NCBI GenBank assembly: GCA_001799975.1
Contig: MGUQ01000033.1
Location: 2,717-13,855, forward strand
Source of the DNA: Elusimicrobia bacterium RIFCSPLOWO2_01_FULL_54_10
GTDB taxonomy: Bacteria > Elusimicrobiota > Elusimicrobia > 2-02-FULL-39-32
Reading direction: 5' to 3'
Length of the DNA stretch: 11,139 nt
Made by a program: the position numbers and the translations under genes. The notes beneath the pieces are model-generated. The model was not told the DNA's origin. It saw only the letters and a program-made list of their open reading frames with translations, and did not search any database. Within the stretch, counting starts at the first letter, position 1; every line of letters starts with the position of its first letter. Positions 7,573-11,139 of this stretch are shown in pieces.

Positions 7573-10289
7573 TAATTCCTTAGTTTGTCCTCGATGAACG
7601 GCGTGTGAATGGTATCGGTTTTATAGGTCCCTGTCACGGAATAAACGATGATGTTCATCATAAGTTTTTGGGACTCCCAGCGCTGGGCTTCGCCTCCGGG
7701 GCTGCATTCAAAAAGATAATTTCCGAGAAGGTCTTTGGCCCAGGCGCCCAGGATGTCGTTGTGAGAATAGATGACGGCAACCCGGCCGTCCACCTCGAGC
7801 CCTTCCAGATAATTCTGCGCCTGGCGCCTGCCGCCCACGGTGCGCAGAAGATAGAACGACCTGAAGACCGCGTGGGTCCTGGGGATGAGGCTCAGGGCCT
7901 TTTCCGGAAACATCTGCTTGAGTTCGCTCCGGAATGAGTCGTCAAAACTTCCGCTGATCTCTCCTGTGCGGTTTTCCACGAAAACGAGTCCGCCGCCGGA
8001 AATATATTTTTTTAGGTTGTCCCGCTCGGTTTTCGTCCAGGAGAGGCGGCCGGCGCCCGTAAAAACAAGGAAGGGGGATTGAAAAAGAAGCGGATCCTGA
8101 AGGTCCACCCAGCGGGGCGAAGGAACGGTTTTTACGCTCGTGGTCTGTTGAAGAAACGACAGGATGTCGCGCGAAGCGGAAGGATAGGGGTCCCAGTCAG
8201 CGGCCTCGGGGCCGGCCTTGAGTTGGGCAAATATAAACCGGTTTCCCGGCACGACCGATCCGCTCGAAATGGAAACCGTCATCAAAAATACCAGGGCCGC
8301 AGCGGTGCGGATCCTGCGCGAAGCAAGAAGAATTTCAAAAAAGAGGAAAACTGCCGCGGCCAGGAGAAATATCCGGGCTACATCCTTGCCCCTCAGAAGC
8401 GACAGCAGCTGCTGCTGGAATTTTTCTCCAGTTTCAACCCATGTCAATGGATTCTCCGGAAAAAGGGCGCGCATTTCACGCTCCGGCAAAGGCGAAGCGC
8501 TGCTTTCGCCGCCCCGCGGCTCCACATTGACGCAGACAAAATCCTTGGCCTTGAATATCCCCGGTTCCTGCCAGCCATAGGCGAGGCCTCGCTCCTTCGG
8601 AGCGGGTGCGGCAGGCATGGCAGGGTCACCCACTCTTAGCGAAGGGAAAGGGCCTTGAGAGCTGCGAAGGGAAAGCCGGCCGGCCACATGGCGCATCAAG
8701 GGCACAAACGCCGGCTTGGAAGCCGCCCCGGTCCATTTGCGGTCCAGAGTGGTCATCCACACCGCGGTGCGGCCGTCGCCGCTGAATACCAGCAGGGGCT
8801 TGCCATCGGAAAAGGCCAGGAACGGCTCAGCGGCGTCTTTGAGCACCGGCTCCACGATTTTTTCAACATTGAATTTATCCCAATCGTATTCGGATGCCAG
8901 ACTTAAAGCCGGAGCGTCATCAGCCTGAGCGCGGACAGAAACTGAAAGTTGCCCGGTTTCCAAAACAGAGCCAAAATGAACGGGCAGAATGTCGTCCAGT
9001 CCGGACTGGCTGACCCGCTCGCCTGATGTCACCAGCAGGGAGCCGCCGCGTTCAACATAAGCAGAAATTTGCCTCAAGGCATCTGCCTCCATCTGCCCGG
9101 GATTCACCAGAACCATCACAGAATACGAGGCCAAATTTTGACGCTTGATCTCGCTGACATTGACGGTGGTGATTTCAAACGGGGACGGGGGGGCAAGCAG
9201 GGCTTCGCGAAAATAAAAGGACTCTCCCGTGAGCGCTTGCGCGCCGGACGGCTCTTCAACGCAGAGGATGCGGATTTTTTCCGGCGAATGAAGACCGAAA
9301 TAAAAGAAGTTGTCCGCGTCCAGGGAATCCGGAGCGGCAACAACGCGGCCCAGAAGCGATTCACCCGAATTCATGGGGGCGCTCAAGACAATGAGAGTCT
9401 TCTCTCCCGCCTTCAAATCAACCAGCGCTTCAGACTGCTTCACAAATGGCGCGGCAAGGTCTGCTTGCGTCTCCAATGCAACAGGAACGTTTGTGAGATC
9501 CATTTCGCCTGTATTGTGCACGGTGGCGTCGATCCGGAGACGGTTGCCGGAAAAATCCGGCGTCGCCAGGGCATCCGAAACTGCCAGGTTCCTCTGGGGA
9601 GAAGGCAGGCGCGAACTGACAATCTGCACTTTTGAGTCCTTGAAAAGCAACAGGAGGTCTTGCAGCTCCCGGGGCCAGCCGTGAGCGGCGTTGTCTGAAA
9701 GCAACATGACGGATTTGGCCGGGGCGTCCGAGCGCTCCAGAATGGAAAATGCCGCCTGAAACGCGGGCACAAACTGCGTGGTCCGGCTGCCGGGTTTGAA
9801 TTCGCGGATTTTTTCCATCAGGTCCCTGTGGCGCCCCGTGAGCGAGACGGAATTGAATTCCACCCTGTCCGAAAAAACGACAAGGCCGGAACGGTCCTTG
9901 TCTCCAAGGGCAGAAAGGGTTTTTTCCGCCATGAGCACAGCGCGGTCCCAGTTTGAAATTCCCGCCTCCCGCGCGCGCATGGAATAGGAAGCATCCAGAA
10001 GAATCACGACCGCCAGGGAATCTGCAGATGACGCGCCGCCGCCCGTTTTGACTACAGGGCGGGCCAGAAAGAAAAACAGGCAGGCCAGAGCAAGAATCCT
10101 CAACAACAAAATCAGCCATTCCCGCAGCCGTTTGCGGGGCCGCTCCCTCTTGATGACTTCCTTCAACAGCCGTAAATCGCCGAAAATGGCCGGCTTGGCA
10201 GGCCGCCGCATGAGAAAATGAAACACCAGCGGAATGAGAACCGCTGGCAGTGCCCAAAGGGCCGCCGCGTTTAAGAAATGCCAGTTCAC
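7572..10289 (-). CDS. BatA-like vWA membrane protein fused to DUF4159
   Basis: This is a 905-residue protein. Residues 1-80 form the BatA-type double-helix anchor: F-L-N near the start, helices at about 11-27 and 57-76, and a very basic cytoplasmic loop between them. A vWA domain (about 92-225) has an intact MIDAS: D99-x-S101-x-S103, T170/T171 and D199. An Ig-like segment (about 235-320) and a GATase-like region (about 338-545) follow. Two further helices (about 639-656 and 661-680), joined by a basic turn, lead to DUF4159 at about 684-885. DUF4159 is recognised by R-F-I-F-A-Q-L-K, D-W-D-P-Y-P, S-F-L-Q-Q-T-T and the late V-D-G-R-V-A-V-I-Y-S-H-N-D. The basic turns put both vWA and DUF4159 in the periplasm. 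The start is GTG: an in-frame TAA four codons upstream (10304-10302) excludes longer forms, and the start fits the BatA N-terminus. The start lies in a hairpin. No enzymatic residues are apparent; a chaperone-linked envelope role is inferred. Confidence 0.9.
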   Translation of the reverse strand: MNWHFLNAAALWALPAVLIPLVFHFLMRRPAKPAIFGDLRLLKEVIKRERPRKRLREWLILLLRILALACLFFFLARPVVKTGGGASSADSLAVVILLDASYSMRAREAGISNWDRAVLMAEKTLSALGDKDRSGLVVFSDRVEFNSVSLTGRHRDLMEKIREFKPGSRTTQFVPAFQAAFSILERSDAPAKSVMLLSDNAAHGWPRELQDLLLLFKDSKVQIVSSRLPSPQRNLAVSDALATPDFSGNRLRIDATVHNTGEMDLTNVPVALETQADLAAPFVKQSEALVDLKAGEKTLIVLSAPMNSGESLLGRVVAAPDSLDADNFFYFGLHSPEKIRILCVEEPSGAQALTGESFYFREALLAPPSPFEITTVNVSEIKRQNLASYSVMVLVNPGQMEADALRQISAYVERGGSLLVTSGERVSQSGLDDILPVHFGSVLETGQLSVSVRAQADDAPALSLASEYDWDKFNVEKIVEPVLKDAAEPFLAFSDGKPLLVFSGDGRTAVWMTTLDRKWTGAASKPAFVPLMRHVAGRLSLRSSQGPFPSLRVGDPAMPAAPAPKERGLAYGWQEPGIFKAKDFVCVNVEPRGGESSASPLPEREMRALFPENPLTWVETGEKFQQQLLSLLRGKDVARIFLLAAAVFLFFEILLASRRIRTAAALVFLMTVSISSGSVVPGNRFIFAQLKAGPEAADWDPYPSASRDILSFLQQTTSVKTVPSPRWVDLQDPLLFQSPFLVFTGAGRLSWTKTERDNLKKYISGGGLVFVENRTGEISGSFDDSFRSELKQMFPEKALSLIPRTHAVFRSFYLLRTVGGRRQAQNYLEGLEVDGRVAVIYSHNDILGAWAKDLLGNYLFECSPGGEAQRWESQKLMMNIIVYSVTGTYKTDTIHTPFIEDKLRN

Positions 10290-10348
10290 CCCACCACCTG
10301 CTTATGTCCCAATTGTCGAATCATTGATTCGCAAGCAGGTGGTGGGGT
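10288..10348 (-). promoter_or_regulatory. Nested palindrome enclosing the ribosome binding site and start of the BatA-DUF4159 gene
   Basis: A perfect 16-bp inverted repeat (arms 10288-10303 and 10333-10348) is separated by 29 bases. The spacer holds a second perfect hairpin, CGAATC-ATT-GATTCG, at 10317-10331. In the minus-strand transcript the first arm begins 12 nt after the DUF58 stop. The second arm contains the purine-rich AGGTGGTGGGG and the first two bases of the GTG start at 10289. The paired stem is GC-rich and would hide the initiation region. There is no T-run after either arm, so it does not look like an intrinsic terminator. It may be a translational switch, an RNA-processing site between cistrons, or a copy of a dispersed palindromic repeat that landed in the operon's only gap. 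The repeat is seen directly; its role is inferred. Confidence 0.8.
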
Positions 10349-10360
10349 CATCGGATACCC

Positions 10361-11139
10361 TTAGTGATGTGTTTTTAGGACGGAACGGATGATGCGGTCC
10401 AGGGGTTCGTCCGTGGTGTGAAAATGATAGCCCATCCCAATCCTGGAAAGCGCGTTCCGGTAAGTTTCCCTGAGTTTTTCGACTTGGGCGACATATTCCT
10501 TGCGGTAATCGTCCGCTTCCAGGACTAAATTTTCCTGCCCCTCCATCGAATCAAACCGCACCGGGCCTTGGAACGAAAAATCCCTTTCGGTGCGGTCCAG
10601 CAGGTGCAGGACAGTGACTTCGTGTTTTTTAAAGCTCAGAAGTTTGAGAGCTTTCAGCACGGAGGCGGAGTCATCCAGAAGGTCGGAAATGAAAATCATC
10701 ATGGACCGCTTGGTGACGGACCGGGCAAGGGTTTCGATGCTTTTTGAAATTTGAGTGGGGCCTTCCGGCCGGGTTTTCACCAGCGCGTCCGCCAGCGTGT
10801 TCAGGTGGCCCAGGGAATTTCGGGGGGGAACAAAAACCTGCGACCCGTTTTGGAGGATTGAGAGGCCCGCGCTGTCACCCTGTTCCAGAGCCAGATAGGC
10901 CAGGCTGGCCGCCAGAGTTGCGCCGTAGTCATACTTGGAGAGTGCGCTCTTATCTCCCCGATAGCCCATCGAACCGGAAGCGTCCAAAAGCAGAAGAACG
11001 CGGAGGTGGGTTTCCTCCTCATATTGCTTGATGAAAAATCGGTCGCTACGGCCGTAAACTTTCCAGTCAATGTGGCGGAGTTCGTCCCCGATGGAATATT
11101 CGCGGTGCTCGGCAAATTCAAGGGAGTGGCCGCGGAACG
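10361..11139 (-). CDS. DUF58 family protein, C-terminal 258 residues (N-terminus beyond right edge)
   Basis: The frame is open from the right edge to TAA at 10361. The visible part starts at F-R-G-H-S and includes the DUF58 core: E-F-A-E-H-R-E-Y-S-I-G-D-E-L-R-H-I-D-W-K, then K-Q-Y-E-E-E and the vWA-like strand L-L-L-L-D-A-S-G-S-M with an intact D-x-S-x-S MIDAS. A later strand, M-M-I-F-I-S-D-L-L-D-D, supplies the other acidic position. Roughly 40-60 residues are missing compared with the usual length of about 290-300. DUF58 proteins are soluble or peripheral partners encoded directly after MoxR AAA+ ATPases, so a moxR gene probably lies just to the right. No membrane helix is visible in this part. 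The gene is 71 nt upstream of the next start, the only real gap in the window. The family call is certain; the molecular role (adaptor for MoxR) is inferred. Confidence 0.93.
   Translation of the reverse strand, partial: FRGHSLEFAEHREYSIGDELRHIDWKVYGRSDRFFIKQYEEETHLRVLLLLDASGSMGYRGDKSALSKYDYGATLAASLAYLALEQGDSAGLSILQNGSQVFVPPRNSLGHLNTLADALVKTRPEGPTQISKSIETLARSVTKRSMMIFISDLLDDSASVLKALKLLSFKKHEVTVLHLLDRTERDFSFQGPVRFDSMEGQENLVLEADDYRKEYVAQVEKLRETYRNALSRIGMGYHFHTTDEPLDRIIRSVLKTHH

Noticed and set aside
9185..9192. C-run in the BatA-DUF4159 gene as a phase-variation tract
   Set aside because: It is only about seven bases, falls inside a conserved coding region, and can be explained by codon choice for Pro.
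9430..10257. 275-codon open frame on the same strand within the BatA-DUF4159 gene
   Set aside because: It is a shifted frame of a gene with strong domain evidence. The product is Gly/Ala/Arg/Pro-rich and matches nothing known.
10288..10348. Reading the palindrome as a rho-independent terminator
   Set aside because: Neither arm is followed by a T-run, the loop is long (29 bases), and the downstream arm runs straight into a start codon.
10361..11139. Taking the DUF58 start at the internal TTG near 10987
   Set aside because: The frame continues upstream to the right edge and encodes the conserved DUF58 core, so the internal start would cut the domain.

Overview
The window is a single, tightly packed, minus-strand operon fragment with both ends cut. 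It has moderate GC, no RNA genes, no mobile-element genes and no CRISPR. It reads from right to left. The genes belong to the MoxR/BatA-type class: DUF58, BatA-like von Willebrand A (vWA) membrane proteins, DUF4159 and DUF4175. Such operons are found across Gram-negative phyla, including Alphaproteobacteria, Planctomycetes, Verrucomicrobia and Bacteroidetes. Together with DUF2723-TPR glycosyltransferase-like proteins and moderate GC, this suggests a Gram-negative, possibly deep-branching lineage such as Omnitrophota, Elusimicrobiota or another PVC-like group. That taxonomic guess is inference only and weak.

Layout in transcription order (right to left): (1) 11139-10361, the C-terminal part of a DUF58 protein with an intact MIDAS; (2) 10348-10288, a 61-bp nested palindrome in the only intergenic gap, which contains the ribosome binding site and half of the next start codon; (3) 10289-7572, a 905-residue four-helix membrane protein fusing BatA N-terminus, vWA, a GATase-like region and DUF4159; (4) 7572-5401, a 723-residue three-helix protein with vWA and a DUF1355-type GATase-like domain; (5) 5414-3363 and (6) 3366-1258, two tandem DUF2723 GT-C-type membrane proteins with C-terminal TPRs, homologous in architecture to the O-mannosyltransferase TMEM260; (7) 1280 to the left edge, the N-terminal 426 residues of a DUF4175-type membrane protein. 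A MoxR AAA+ ATPase gene is expected just beyond the right edge.

Genes 3 to 7 overlap by 1, 14, 4 and 23 nt, so they are probably translated as one coupled unit. The working model (inference) is a cell-envelope machine. A MoxR chaperone outside the window would act on DUF58 and on membrane-anchored vWA proteins whose large domains face the periplasm, together with the DUF4175 protein. The two GT-C/TPR proteins are the unusual addition. They could glycosylate exported substrates, perhaps the Ig-like or vWA domains of their own neighbours, while their TPRs take the place of the separate TPR proteins (BatC, BatE) of Bacteroides bat operons. The whole window is coding except about 70 bases at 10290-10360.
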